A stretch of DNA of 64,000 bases from Bos javanicus (taxonomy: Eukaryota > Chordata > Mammalia > Artiodactyla > Bovidae), in NCBI RefSeq assembly GCF_032452875.1, contig NC_083869.1:126300001-126364000 (forward strand), written 5' to 3'. The notes beneath the pieces were generated by a model. The model searched no databases. It was not told the origin of the DNA and was given only the letters and a program-made list of their open reading frames with translations. This document shows, piece after piece, positions 11,395 to 22,116 of this stretch (positions within the stretch are counted from its first letter, which is position 1; every line of letters begins with the position of its first letter). The position numbers were made by a program, and so were the translations under genes.

Positions 11395-11712
11395 GCTTCC
11401 TTGGTGACTCAGTGGTAAAGAATCCGCATGCCAGTGCAGGAGACATGGGTTCGATCCCTGATCCAGGAAGAACCCTCATGCCATGGAGCAACTAAGGCCG
11501 TGCACCACACAAGTTGAGCCTGGGCTCTAGAGCCCAGGAGCCATAACTACAGAAGCCCATGCACCTAGAGCCTGTGCTCTGCAACAAGACAAGCCACCAC
11601 AGTGAGAAGTATGATCACTGCAACTGGAGAGTAGCCCTGCTCACTGCAGCTTGAGAGAAGCTTGTAGAGCAATGAAGACCTAGGACAGCCAAACATAAAT
11701 AAATAAAATTAT
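11395..11712 (+). mobile_element. tRNA-Glu CHR-type SINE
   Basis: It begins GGGCTTCCTTGGTGACTCAG and continues with the CHR body ('gagcaactaaggccgtgcac', 'agagcctgtgctctgcaaca') and an AATAAATAAA tail. Flanking L1 text is duplicated (TTTAAAAATGAGC before, TTATAAAAAATGGGC after), which marks the insertion site. Confidence 0.85.
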
Positions 11713-12110
11713 AAAAAATGGGCAAAGGATCTGAATAGACACTTTCCCAAAAGTATACAAATGGTCAAAAGCACATAAAAAGATGCTCAACATCACTAGT
11801 TATGAGGGAAATGCAAATCAAAACCACAGTGAGATACCACTTCATACCCACTAGGATGGCAAGTATTAAAAAAAAAAAAAAATAGAAGAAGAAGGGACGA
11901 AAAAGGAAAGTAAGTGTTGGTGAGGCTGTGGAGAAATCTGGATCCTTGTGCATTGCTACTGGGAATACAAAATGGTGCAACTGCTATGAAAAACAGCATA
12001 GCAGTTCCTAAAACAACAACAACAGCAGCGTAGAATTACCACATGATCCAGCACTATATGCTTCTCAGTATATACCTCAAAGAACTGAAAACAGGCAACT
12101 GTAATGTTCA
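11713..12110 (+). mobile_element. L1 fragment (part 2 of nested L1)
   Basis: This continues the L1 at 10730-11394: 'ggatctgaatagacacttt', 'catcactagttatgagggaa', 'gataccacttcatacccact'. It stops at the Bov-tA cluster. Confidence 0.85.
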
Positions 12111-12112
12111 TA

Positions 12113-12231
12113 TGGCTTCCCTGATAGCTCAGCTGGTGAAGAATCTGCCTGCAATGCAGGAGATCCTGGATCAATTCCTGAGTCAGGAAGATCCACTGGA
12201 GAAGGGATAGGCTACCCACTCCAGTACTCCT
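12113..12231 (+). mobile_element. Bov-tA SINE, 3'-truncated (cluster copy 1)
   Basis: The tRNA-derived head and the first half of the body are present. It is cut off at CCAGTACTCCT, where copy 2 begins. Confidence 0.85.
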
Positions 12232-12415
12232 GGGCTTCCCTGGTGGCTCAGCTGGTAAAGAATCCACCTGCAACGTGGGAGACTTGGGATCGATCCCTGG
12301 ATTGGGAAGATCTCCTAGAGAAGGGAACAGCTACGAACTCCAATATTCTGGCCTGGAGAATTCCATGGACTGGGTTGCAAAGAATTGAACAGGACTGAGC
12401 GACTTTCACTTTTCA
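12232..12415 (+). mobile_element. Bov-tA SINE (cluster copy 2)
   Basis: This is a full head beginning GGGCTTCCCTGGTGGCTCAG with body and tail (ACTGAGCGACTTTCACTTTT). It abuts copy 3. Confidence 0.88.
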
Positions 12416-12625
12416 ATGGGCTTCCCTTGTAGTTCAGTCAGTAAAGAATCTGCCTGCAGTGTAGGAGATCTGCGTTCGAACCCTTTGTTGGGAAGATCCC
12501 CTGGAGAAGGAAATGGCAACCCACTCCAGTATCCTTGCCTGGAAAATCTCACGGACGGTGGAGCCTGGTGGGCTGCAGTCCATTGGGGTCCCAACGACTG
12601 AGCGACTAATACTTAATTACTTTTC
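12416..12625 (+). mobile_element. Bov-tA SINE (cluster copy 3)
   Basis: The head is GGGCTTCCCTTGTAGTTCAG and the body ends in ACGACTGAGCGACTAATAC. ATGTTCAT just after it matches ATGTTCAT just before copy 1, so the three copies sit between one pair of target-site duplications. Confidence 0.88.
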
Positions 12626-12730
12626 TATGTTCATTAGTAGTATTATTTTAAATAGCCAAAAGGTGGCGCTATCCAAGTATATCCATCAACAGACAAATAG
12701 ATAAACAAACTGTGGTGTATACATACAATA
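12626..12730 (+). mobile_element. L1 fragment (part 3 of nested L1)
   Basis: L1 text 'tttaaatagccaaaaggtgg' and 'caacagacaaatagataaac' resumes after the Bov-tA trio and breaks off at the BovB insertion. Confidence 0.8.
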
Positions 12731-12734
12731 ACGT

Positions 12735-13230
12735 TTCATTGTCATATCTTTTTGCCCTTTCATACTCTGAGGAGAAAAGGAAAGATACAACCATCTGAAT
12801 GCACAGTTCCAAAGAATAGCAAGAAGAGATAAGAAAGCCTTCCTAAGTGAACAATGCAAAGAAATAGAGGAAAACAATAGAATGGGAAAAACTAGAGATC
12901 TCTTCAAGAAAATTAGAGATACCAAGGGAACATGACCCAGATAACCACGATGGTGTGATCACTCACCTAGAGCCATACTCTAGGTCCTGGCTCTAGGTCA
13001 AGTAGGCCTTAGGAAGCATCACTACGAAGAAAGTTAGTGGAGGTGATGGAATTCCAGTTGAGCTATTTCAAATCCTAACAGATGATGCTGTGAAAGTGCT
13101 GCACTCAATATGTCAGCAAATTTGGAAAACTGAGCAGAGGCCACGGGACTGGAAAATGTCAGTTTTCATTCCAATCCCAAAGAACGGCAATGCCAAATAA
13201 TGTTCAAACTACTGCACAATTGCACTCATC
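12735..13230 (+). mobile_element. BovB LINE, sense, left part
   Basis: BovB text upstream of the RT core is here ('gaacaatgcaaagaaataga', 'aatgccaaataatgttcaaa'). It is interrupted at 13230 by an inverted BovB tail and continues at 13683. The frame is broken by stops and indels. Confidence 0.85.
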
Positions 13231-13682
13231 TCAGTTCAGTTCAGGTATGTCCGACTCTTTGCAACCCCATGGACTGCAGCACGCCAGGATTCCCTTTCCT
13301 TCACCAACTCCTGAAGCTTGCTCAAACTCAAGTCCATTGAGTCGGTGATACCATCCAACCATCTCATCCTCTGTCGTCCCCTTCTCCTACTGCCTTCAAT
13401 CTTGCCCAGCATCAGGGGCTTTTCCAGTGAGTCAGTTCTTCACATTAGGTGGCCAAAGTATTGGAGTTTCAGCTTCAGCATCAGTCCTTCCAAGAGTATT
13501 GAGGACTGATTTCCTTTAGGATTGAATGGTTTGATCTCCTTGCTGTCCAAGGGACTCTCAAGAGTCTTCTCCAACACCACAGTTCAAAAACATCAATTCT
13601 TTGGCGCTCAGCTTTCTTTATAGTCCAACTCTCAAATCCATACATGACTACTGGAAAAACCATAGCTTTGACAAGACGGGCG
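13231..13682 (-). mobile_element. BovB 3'-end fragment nested in another BovB
   Basis: The fragment is opposite in orientation to the host BovB. It is flanked by GCACTCATCTC (13221-13231) and GCGCTCATCTC (about 13680-13690), a near-perfect target-site duplication, so it inserted as a separate retrotransposition event. Confidence 0.85.
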
Positions 13683-14932
13683 CTCATCTCACTGCTAGCT
13701 CAAATTCTGCAAGCCAGGTTCAACAGTACTTGAACCGTGAACTTCCAGATGTTCAAGCTGGATTTAGAAAAGTCAGAGGAACCAGAGATCAAATTGCCAA
13801 CATCCACTGGATCATCAAAAAAGAAAGAGAGTTCCAGAAAAACATCTACTTCTGCTTACTTGACTACACCAAGCCCTTTGACTCTGTGGATCACAACAAA
13901 CTGTGGAAAATTCTTAAAGAGATGGGAATACCAGACCACCTCACCTGCCTCCTGAGAAATCTGTATGCAGGTCAAGAAGCAAGTTAGAACCAGACATGGA
14001 ACAATAGACTGGTTCCAAATTGGGAAAGGAGTACATCAAGGCTGTATATTGTCACCCTGCTTGTTTAACTTATATGCAGAGCACATCATGTGAAATGCCA
14101 GGCTGGATAAGGCACAAGCTGGAATCAAGATTTCCGGGAGAAATATCAATAACCTTAGATATGCAGATGACATCACCCTTATGGCAGAAAGTAAAGAGGA
14201 ACTAAAGAAACTCTTGAGGAAAGTGAAAAAGGAGAGTGAAAAAGTTGGCTTAAAACAACATTCAAAAAACTAAAATCATGGCATCCATTTCCGTCACTTC
14301 ATGGCAAATAGAGGGGGAAACAATGGAAGCAGTGACAGACTATTTTCTTGGGCTCCAAAATCACTGCAGATGGTGATTGTAGCCATGAAATTAAGATGCT
14401 TGCTCCTTGGAAGAAAAGCTATGACCAACCTAGACAACATATTAAAAAGCAGAGACATTACTTTGCCAACAAAGGTCCATCTAGTCAAAGCTATGGTTTT
14501 TCCAGTAGTCATGTATGGATTTGAGAGTTGGACTATAAAGAAAGCTGAGTGCCAAAGAATTGATGTTTTTGAACCGTGGTGTTGGGGAAGACTCTTGAGA
14601 GTCCCTTGGCCTGCAAGGAGATCCAACCAGTCCATCCTGAAGGAAATCAGTCCTGAATATTCATTGGAAGGACTGATGCTGAAGCTGAAACTTCAATACT
14701 TTGGCCACCTGATCCGAAGAACTGACTCACTGGAAAAGACCCTGCTGCTGGGAAAGATTGAAGGCAGGAGGAAAAGGGGACGACAGAGGATGAGATGGTT
14801 AGATGGCATCACTGACTCAATGGACATGAGTTTGAGAGAACTCTGGGAGTTGGTGAAGGACAGGGAAGCCTGGCGTGCTGTAGTCCCTGGGGTTGCAGAG
14901 TCAGACATGACTGAGCAACTGAACAATAACAA
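13683..14932 (+). mobile_element. BovB LINE, sense, right part with RT core
   Basis: This encodes the decayed RT (VQAGFRKVRGTRDQIANIHW, then frameshifts and stops) and the C-terminal region IKKAECQRIDVFEPW...KRGRQRMRWLDGITDSMDMS, ending in the CAACAATAACAAC tail. It is a pseudogene-like LINE copy with no intact ORF. Confidence 0.88.
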
Positions 14933-15410
14933 CACACCTACAATGGAATGTTATTTAGCCTTAAAAAGAATGGAAGTATTTTTAAATTTATTTTTTATTG
15001 AAGCATAATTGATTTTCAAAGTTAATTTCTGCTGCAGAGCAAAGTGACTCAGTTATACACATATATACATTCTTTTTTTTTTCTCTTTTTTTGGCAGCAC
15101 TGCAGAGCTTATAGGATCTCAGTTCCCAGACTAACGACTGAACCTGGATCAGGGCAATGAAAGCCTGGAATCCTAACCACTAGACCACCGGGGAACTCCC
15201 TATACATTCTTTTTTATATTCATTTCCATTATGGTTTATCCTAGGATATGAATATAGTTCCCTGTGCTATACAGTAGGAACTTGTTGTTTATCCATTCTA
15301 TATAAAAAAGGAAATTTTCACACCTTCTATATGAATGAACCTTGAAGTGGTGATGGTTGCACAACAATGCGAATATACTTAATGCCACTGAAATTTATAC
15401 TTAAAGATGG
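14933..15410 (+). mobile_element. L1 3' end (part 4 of nested L1), split by a SINE
   Basis: ORF2-end text 'acaatggaatgttatttagc' is followed by 3'UTR text ('gttatacacatatatacatt', 'ccctgtgctatacagtagga', 'acttaatgccactgaaattt'). A tRNA SINE lies at 15073-15200. Confidence 0.8.
15073..15200 (-). mobile_element. tRNA-Glu SINE fragment
   Basis: On the minus strand it starts GGGAGTTCCCCGGTGGTCTA. It is flanked by TATACATTCTTTTTT on both sides (about 15064 and 15201), a clear target-site duplication inside the L1 3' end. Confidence 0.85.
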
Positions 15411-15955
15411 TTAAAATGATGAACTTTATGTTATGTATGTCTTTCCCCCTCCCCACACACATACATAGGCTTTTGGCTGGCCAAGATTTAAAGTAACTTT
15501 TAGGCCCTTCATGCTTGTACCAGCAAGAAGTGGCTGAACATTCACCAAGGAGGTCATACTTCCCAAAGCCCATTTCCTGTGTGGTCATGCACAATAAACA
15601 AGCCAGGAGCTGTGAGAAGAGTGGAGAACAACGGACAAAGGAGTCTTTCCGAGAGCAAGTCAGGGTTAATCAAGGAACTCTCCCCAGGCCCAGGGAAGAG
15701 AGCTTTGACAAGTCTGACCATTAGAGATTAAGGAGTGCTTTGGAAGTGACAGTTTTACATCTTCCATTCTCTTCTTTTCTGAATAGGAGCTTACACTGAG
15801 GTTACCCTATTCTTGCTCTATTATTGTATACTTTCTTGTCAGGTATGGATAAAAACTCCCAACAAAGGAGCAGATGGATTCACAAGAGAATTCCACCAAA
15901 CTTTTTCTTATGGGTGTGTATACTTTTTTTTTTTTTTTGGAGTAAAGCTGATTTT

Positions 15956-16166
15956 GGGCTTCCCAGATGGTTTAGTGGTAAAGAATCTGCCTGCCAAGCA
16001 GATGTGGGTTTGATCCCTGGGTTGGGCAGATCCCCTGGAGAAGGAATTGGTAACCAACTCCAGTATTCTCGCCTGGGAAATCCCATGGACAGAGGAGCCT
16101 GGTGGGCTACAGTCCATGGGGTCGCAAAGAGTTGAACCAAACTTAGTGACTAAATAACAACAACAT
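15956..16166 (+). mobile_element. Bov-tA SINE
   Basis: It has the head GGGCTTCCCAGATGGTTTAG, a full body, and an AATAACAACAAC tail. An L1 3'UTR scrap follows (about 16167-16255, 'tttcaggtgtacagcaaacc'). Confidence 0.9.
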
Positions 16167-17067
16167 AGTTGACTTACAGTATTAATTTCAGGTGTACAGC
16201 AAACCGAATCAGGTATACATATACATATATTCACTCTTTTTAAGAATCTTTTCCCATGGATAACTTGGTTTTTTAGTTCATCATCACCTTAAGGAACCAT
16301 ATTAGAAGATGGCTGAGCCACCTGGAGCTGAATAGGGTAACTAGATGGGATTTGGGAGAGTCTCCCTTGGGAAGGGTAACTGTTCTTTCTGTGGGAAGGG
16401 CAGAAACAGGCATTTGATTCAGAAACACAGACTGAGGCATACTGTGACACACAAATATCTGTGTTCTCTTTGTCCTAAACTCATAGCCAGACTTCACTTC
16501 CCACTAGGGTTGCCAATTTAGCAAATAAAAATACAGTATATCCAATTAAATTTGAGTTTCAGATAAACAATGAACTTCTTACATGTCTCCTACAATATTT
16601 GGAACATAATTATACTGAAAAAATATATGTCACTTACCTGAAATTTAAATTTAACTGAGCATCCTGTATTTTATCTGGCAACTCTACTTCCCAACCTCCC
16701 TTGGGAGTTAGATGTGGCCATATGACCAAATTCCAGTCAATGGAATGACAGTGAAAATCACGTACAACTCTCCCAGCTCTGGCCCCTGAAAACCTCTCCG
16801 CAAGCAGAGGACTCTGAGCATCTATCTGAAGGACGGCAGGGTCAGGAAACGGAAGCAGCCTGGGTCCCAAATGACCTGGTGGAGCAAGCATCCCTCCCCA
16901 ACTCTCTACTAGACTATGATGTGAGCAAGAAAAATCTTTTATTATTAAACCACTGAGTTTGGGGAGTTGTTTGTTACCGCAGTTAGCCTACCCTGATTAA
17001 TATCCCTAATCCCTAAATTCAATAGCTCTTCTCATCCTTTCCTTAACAGCATATGAGCCTGGTAACC

Positions 17068-17172
17068 GTTTCTTTCTTCTTCTTTTTCTGGCCATGCAAC
17101 ACAGCATGTGGGATCTTAGTTCCCCGACCAGTGATCAAACAAGTCTTAACTGGACCTTCAGGGAAATCCCCA
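17068..17172 (-). mobile_element. tRNA-Glu SINE fragment
   Basis: On the minus strand it reads GGGGATTTCCCTGAAGGTCC and ends in a GAAGAAGAAAG tail. It is 5'-complete but short. Confidence 0.75.
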
Positions 17173-17224
17173 TTTCTTTCTTCTTGAAACTCTCTTTTCC
17201 ACCTCATACAATTTGTTCCTGGTC

Positions 17225-17270
17225 TTTCAGTGACAATGACGATGACAATGATGATAATGACAATAAAAAA
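17225..17270. repeat. GAT/GACAAT-rich simple repeat
   Basis: Imperfect GACAAT/GATGAT units are present. Confidence 0.75.
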
Positions 17271-17279
17271 TAGCTACCA

Positions 17280-17395
17280 TTCATGAAGTTCTTCCTACGA
17301 GCTAGGTGCTAAGCTAGTGCTTTATCAGGTTTCTCATTGAATCTTCATAACTACTCTGTACGGTAAGTGGTATCACCCCCATTTTAGAGATGCCC
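17280..17395 (-). repeat. MIR SINE fragment
   Basis: Antisense MIR text is present: 'ggtttctcattgaatcttca' and 'cccccattttagagatg'. Confidence 0.65.
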
Positions 17396-17544
17396 CATCC
17401 AATACCGTGGCTGCTGTAATTATCCTGTCAGTGCGGAAAGCTCCCTGACCCCCCCTTTGTCTCCAGTTCCACCTTTCCTGGTTTAGGAATGTGCTGATGG
17501 CACTGTAAACTCAACATGTCCAAAATGCAGCGATTCCTTTGTTA

Positions 17545-17720
17545 GTCCTTTTCATTTAATTTGCACAACAACCCTATGAGACAGACAATGTTATTATTCA
17601 TATCTGCGAGGTAGATCGTGTTATCCACGTTTTACAGATGAGTAAACAGAGGCCTAGAGATTCAGTACCTTGCTCACCTTTACACAGCTAGTACGCAGTG
17701 GAGCTGAGCTTGTGGGTTTC
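17545..17720 (-). repeat. MIR SINE
   Basis: Antisense MIR text includes 'acaacaaccctatgagacag', 'ttttacagatgagtaaacag' and 'ttacacagctagtacgcagt'. Confidence 0.8.
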
Positions 17721-17922
17721 AAGGCTTAGATGTCAACAACGACACACCTCAAGTTCCACTCAAACTGAGCTCTCCTCGTTCTGTTTCCTGATGCTTACAC
17801 TCATTCTCTGGCCTTAACTTTCAAATCCTATCAGTCTATCCCTTGTGAAGTCTTTTCAAGTATTTCAAGCTGGGCGGGACCTCCATCTTGTGTGAATTTA
17901 CAGTGTACTAACTCTGTAATGT

Positions 17923-18198
17923 CAGAGAAGGCGATGGCACCCCACTCCAGTACTCTTGCTTGGAAAATCCCATGGACGGAGGAGCCTGGTAGGCTGCAGT
18001 CCATGGGGTCGCTAGGAGTCGGACACGACTAAGCGACTTCACTTTCACTTTTCACTTTCATGCATTGGAGAAGGAAATGGCAACCCACTCCAGTGTTCTT
18101 GCCTGGAGAATCCCAGGGACGGGGAGCCTGGTGGGCTGCCGTCTCTGGGGTCGCACAGAGTCGGACATGACTGAAGGGACTTAGTAGCAGCAGCAGCA
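17923..18198 (+). mobile_element. BOV-A2 SINE
   Basis: This is the dimeric BOV-A2 structure: two GGAGAAGG...CCCACTCCAG halves joined by TTCACTTTCACTTTTCAC, ending in (CAG)n. Flanks carry the duplication AACTCTGTAATGT (about 17910 and 18200). Confidence 0.92.
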
Positions 18199-18215
18199 GC
18201 AACTCTGTAATGTGG

Positions 18216-18428
18216 GGTCTTCCCTGGTGGCTCAGCAGTAAAGAATCTGCCTGCAATGCAGGAGACGTGGGTTCGATCCCTGGGTTTCGAAGATCCCCTG
18301 GAGAAGGGAATGGCTACCCACTCCAGTATTCTTGCCTGGAGAATCCCATGGACAGAGGAGCCTGGCAGGCTACAGTCCATGGCATCACAACAGTCAGACA
18401 CGACTGAGTGATTAAAACACCACCACCA
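18216..18428 (+). mobile_element. Bov-tA SINE
   Basis: The head GGTCTTCCCTGGTGGCTCAG and the complete body follow directly after the right target-site copy of the BOV-A2 element. Confidence 0.9.
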
Positions 18429-18429
18429 G

Positions 18430-20570
18430 TTCTTGTACCACACTTACCCTTTCCTAAGTAAAATTCATCCTCATCACAAATAAGTTCAAGTAGAGAAATA
18501 TAGAGCAAAAAGTTTTTAAGTGTCTCTCCATTCCCCAGAATTTATCAGTCTTTCCCTTGATTAATGGTCCTGTGTTTCTGCTAGAAACTATCAAATAGCT
18601 ATTTGAGGACAAGAGGCACGCCAGTCTTATTCCCCTAAAATAGGCATTACTAAACAATTGCTCAAAGAATCAGTTTCAAATCCCCTAAGCCTGCACACAC
18701 TACATGTTTTAGATGAAGGTGAGAGGGTCGGGTCAAGAAAAGTGATTATTTTTTTCCAGGGAGGCTGGTAAAGACATGTCAAACACTCCCTTCTCCTCCC
18801 ACTTTCATTAAAGAACAAAAAAGCATCTACTTCTAGGTACATGAAGGGTCTGGTTTCTGTTTTAGCTGGGTCTCAGAAGGAAATGACTTTTCTCTGAAAT
18901 TGTAGACGCCCAACCCAGCTGCAGCATTGTTAGACCTCAGGGTAAACAGGAAGCTTCCTGCCTTGGGTCCTTCATGTCCCTCTCCCAGACTATTAAAGAC
19001 TGTTAATAGGATAGTAAAAAGACAGCTGCTGGCCATAAAATCAGCCCATTCCTTAGTTCCTTAGAGAACAGCAACTAGATCCCTCCAAGGTCAGAGAGAA
19101 AACGGTGTCCGTCCCAGGTCACACCAGGTGTGTCCACCTAGCTGGGGTTCTCAGTTATCTCCTCTACGATCAACTGTACCTAGAATGGTCTTTGCAAAAT
19201 ACCAGAGTGATTTAATTCCTTGACATTAGTTGAGAAGGAGAGGTTCCAGTTTATAAGGGTTTCTGGTCCTTGAAATCATTTGTTTCCGGGGTGATGAGAT
19301 CCAGTGTGAAGGTTAAGCTGAGGCTGCCAAAGCAGTGAAATCACCCCCTAACCTGTGGAGTCTGAGTCACCTCTTCCAGTAGGGGAATAATCGGTCCTGA
19401 TTACCCGCCAAAAGCGGCAGCGAGGTGCATCCGTGAGGGCAAACCACCTAGTACTTCTCCCTCTGCTGTGAAGAGCTGATTCAGGACCTCAACTCTTCCT
19501 GCACACAGGGTGGAAGGCCCCAGACTTGCAGCTGTTGCTGAGGAGAGAGGGAGCAGTTTCTGCCAACTGGAGGGACACTAGGGCAGGGGTGATCATTTTT
19601 GCCAAGAAGGGCACTCGGGTGTCTTGGCAGAAGGCAGAGGGCTGTCCTGATTTGTGTGTACATTTTCAGAAGCACTTGACTCTGGACCAAATTCTCTCAG
19701 CTGTGCTAAAGCTGGGGCGATGGATGGGAAATGCTTATTGGCCAGGCTGACTAGGAGCTCCAACAGAGGGTGCTGGGGCTCAGCCAGGAGCGTCCCTTCA
19801 GCTGGCAAGTTGAGCTTTCAGTCATGGTCAGAGGGAGTGTGTCATAATTCTAATTCTCACAGGGCTCTCCAGAAGCTGCTTATCCATCTATTTTGAAGTT
19901 TCTGCTTGCTGGAATTTTTGGTTCAAATGGGGAACGAGTGGTGATGATGCAGAACATCTTACCTGGCTCAAAGAATGAGAAAAAGTAGCTCAGCAGGGAT
20001 CAAGGATTTTACTACAATTACACAGACAGGCCCATAACCAAACGGGGGCCAGAAGATACCATTTCATTCAACCCTGGACTTACCTACAATTTATCAATTC
20101 CTGCTGCTGTGATGGTTCCTCTGATCCTTGTCTACTAATAAAGCAAGCACAGGCACTTGTGAAGGGCAGGAAAACCAGTCACTGCTCACTGAGCTGAACA
20201 TCTAGTTGCCTTGGGCAGGTTTACTAACACGCGACAGGAGCCTTAGTTGCCAGTGTCAGTGCTTTTCCTCATTCAAAGGAAAGGTCACTGAAGTTACTCC
20301 TCAGAGTTGCACCTGAGAAGAGGGAGAGTTTCTTCTAAGTGCTGAAAACAGGAGAACTGGGTATTTTTCTCCAGTAAGCTAATAGTTTCCCCTTAGTTTC
20401 AGAAGAGGTAACTGAGGCTTGGGAAACTCTTCCTGGCATGCAGCATGTGAGTGGGGTTTCCTGAGGGACCAGGACTAGGCCTTCTGCCTCCTCATGCAGT
20501 GCTCTTATCATGACTTCCCCCGCAAATAACTTGATGCAGAGCATGTGGCAGGGTCTCAGCCCTTAATTTG
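18430..20570. other. Intergenic stretch with no recognised gene
   Basis: This is mostly non-repetitive sequence between the Bov-tA and the region downstream of PIGV. It contains an AP-1 consensus TGAGTCA near 19369. Short open frames here lack splice or codon signals. Confidence 0.5.
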
Positions 20571-20574
20571 TGTT

Positions 20575-20880
20575 ATTATTTTTAAAATCTTTATTTTTAA
20601 AATTATTTTTGGCTGCACTGGGTCTTCGGTGCTATCTGTGGGCTTGCTCTAGTTGCAGTGAGCAGGGGCTACTCTTCATTGCGGTGCACAGGCTTCTCAC
20701 TGCAGTGGCTGCTCAGGTTGCACACGGCCTTCAGTAGTTGCTGCACGTGGGCTCAGCAGTTGTGGTTCACGGGCTTAGCTGACCCACGGCATGTAGGAAT
20801 CTTCCTGGACCAGGAATCGAACCTGTGCCCCCCTACATTGGCAGGTGAATTCTTAATCATTGCACCAAAGGGAAGACCTG
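20575..20880 (-). mobile_element. tRNA-Glu CHR-type SINE
   Basis: The antisense CHR body includes 'gggcttgctctagttgcagt' and 'ggaatcttcctggaccagga' and has a TTTATTTTTAAAATTATTTT tail on the left. Confidence 0.85.
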
Positions 20881-20907
20881 TATTATTTTTTTTGAAAGAT
20901 AATTTAT

Positions 20908-21017
20908 GGGATTTCCCTGGCAGTCCAGTTTAGTGCTTTCACTGCAATAGCCCGGGTTCAATCCCTGCTAGGGGAACTAAGGTCCTGCAAGCCAATGTAA
21001 GTAATAAAAATAAAAAG
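20908..21017 (+). mobile_element. tRNA-Glu SINE fragment
   Basis: It starts GGGATTTCCCTGGCAGTCCA and ends in AATAAAAATAAAAAG. Confidence 0.8.
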
Positions 21018-21044
21018 GTAATTCATTACAGATATAAACAAAAG

Positions 21045-21050
21045 TTTAAT
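21045..21050 (-). terminator. PIGV: Candidate PIGV poly(A) signal ATTAAA
   Basis: ATTAAA on the minus strand is followed by a T/GT-rich stretch, about 785 nt past the PIGV stop. No better AATAAA lies between it and the stop outside repeats. cDNA 3' ends would decide. Confidence 0.45.
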
Positions 21051-21834
21051 ATGCATATCTTTGTAAGATCATATAAATAAGTGAACAAATCATGAAAAAA
21101 CTCATCAGAAACAACATCCCATTTAGAAAAGATGGTCCCATTTTACTTACTATCGCTGCTACACTGTTCAGGCCTCCATCATCACTGTGTGGACTATGAC
21201 CAGCTTGTCAGCTAGAGCCTTTGATGAAACTGATATTTAAATTTACATGTGGGTAGGTGGTAAGTTTCGGAGAAGGCAATGGCACCCCACTCCAGTACTC
21301 TTGCCTGGAGACTCCCATGGACGGAGGAGCCTGGTGGGCTGCAGTCCATGGGGTCGCTAAGAGTCGGACACGACTGAGTGACTTCACTTTCACTTTTCAC
21401 TTTCATGCACTGGAGAAGGAAATGGCAACCCACTCCAGTGTTCTTGCCTGGAGAATCCCAGGGATGGCAGAGCCCGGTGGGCTGCCGTCTATGGGGTCGC
21501 ACAGAGTTGGACACGACTGAAACGACTTAGCAGCAGCAGCAGCAGGTGGTAAGTTTAAGACTATCTCTGCTAAGGTTGACTGACAACATAGATCTGGAAT
21601 AAGATTTCTTCCTTTATAGAGAAAACAGTTACTACTCTAAAATTTGCCACAGCAAGGACCAGAAAGGGTTCTCTAGAGGCTTTCACTTTTTCCATTCCTA
21701 ACCAACGTTCACCTACAGAGAGAGGTTCTAATGGACGGAGTAAGGATTCCAGGGAGCACAGGCAGCCCCAGAGTGTATTTGTACTTTCAGACCCTGGTTA
21801 TGTCTGCTTCAGGCCTGTCCCCTAGGTCTCCAGG
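21051..21834 (-). other. PIGV: Probable PIGV 3'UTR
   Basis: The region runs from the PIGV stop codon to the candidate poly(A) signal. It is non-repetitive except for a BOV-A2 at 21264-21542. Its length is inferred from the signal only. Confidence 0.45.
21264..21542 (+). mobile_element. BOV-A2 SINE in the probable PIGV 3'UTR
   Basis: This is a complete dimeric BOV-A2 with a (CAG)n end, antisense to PIGV. The duplication AGGTGGTAAGTTT (about 21252-21263 and 21544-21556) marks the insertion. Confidence 0.92.
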
Positions 21835-22116
21835 TTATGTCCAAGGCAGCCAGTTGCAATGGAGGAGTAGTCCCAAGAGCCAGTAAGTCACGAAGTAGCC
21901 TAGAACGCATCGTGTGACCAGAGAACAAGTTTTCCAGTTGTACAAGAGTCCCATGATAGAGTTTCTGGGGACCTTTTGTCCTGGTGGAGGGTCCCCTGCA
22001 GGAGGCTTCCCAGGCACAGCCTCTAGGGATTTCAGCAGCGGTTCTTGATCCAGAAGCAAGTGAGCTGAAAACCAGTACACAATAGGAGTGGAGGAGCATA
22101 AAAACCTGGTGAGAAC
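21835..22116 (-). CDS. PIGV: PIGV last coding exon (93 codons plus stop)
   Basis: The acceptor is TTTTATGATTCCAG and the exon starts GTTCTCACCAGG (VLTRFL). The protein ends in GLLLHCNWLPWT followed by TAA at 21837-21835. Confidence 0.97.
   Translation of the reverse strand, partial: VLTRFLCSSTPIVYWFSAHLLLDQEPLLKSLEAVPGKPPAGDPPPGQKVPRNSIMGLLYNWKTCSLVTRCVLGYFVTYWLLGLLLHCNWLPWT

Noticed and set aside
14301..15008. 235-codon plus-strand frame
   Set aside because: It is the decayed C-terminal part of a BovB reverse transcriptase running into L1, not a host gene.
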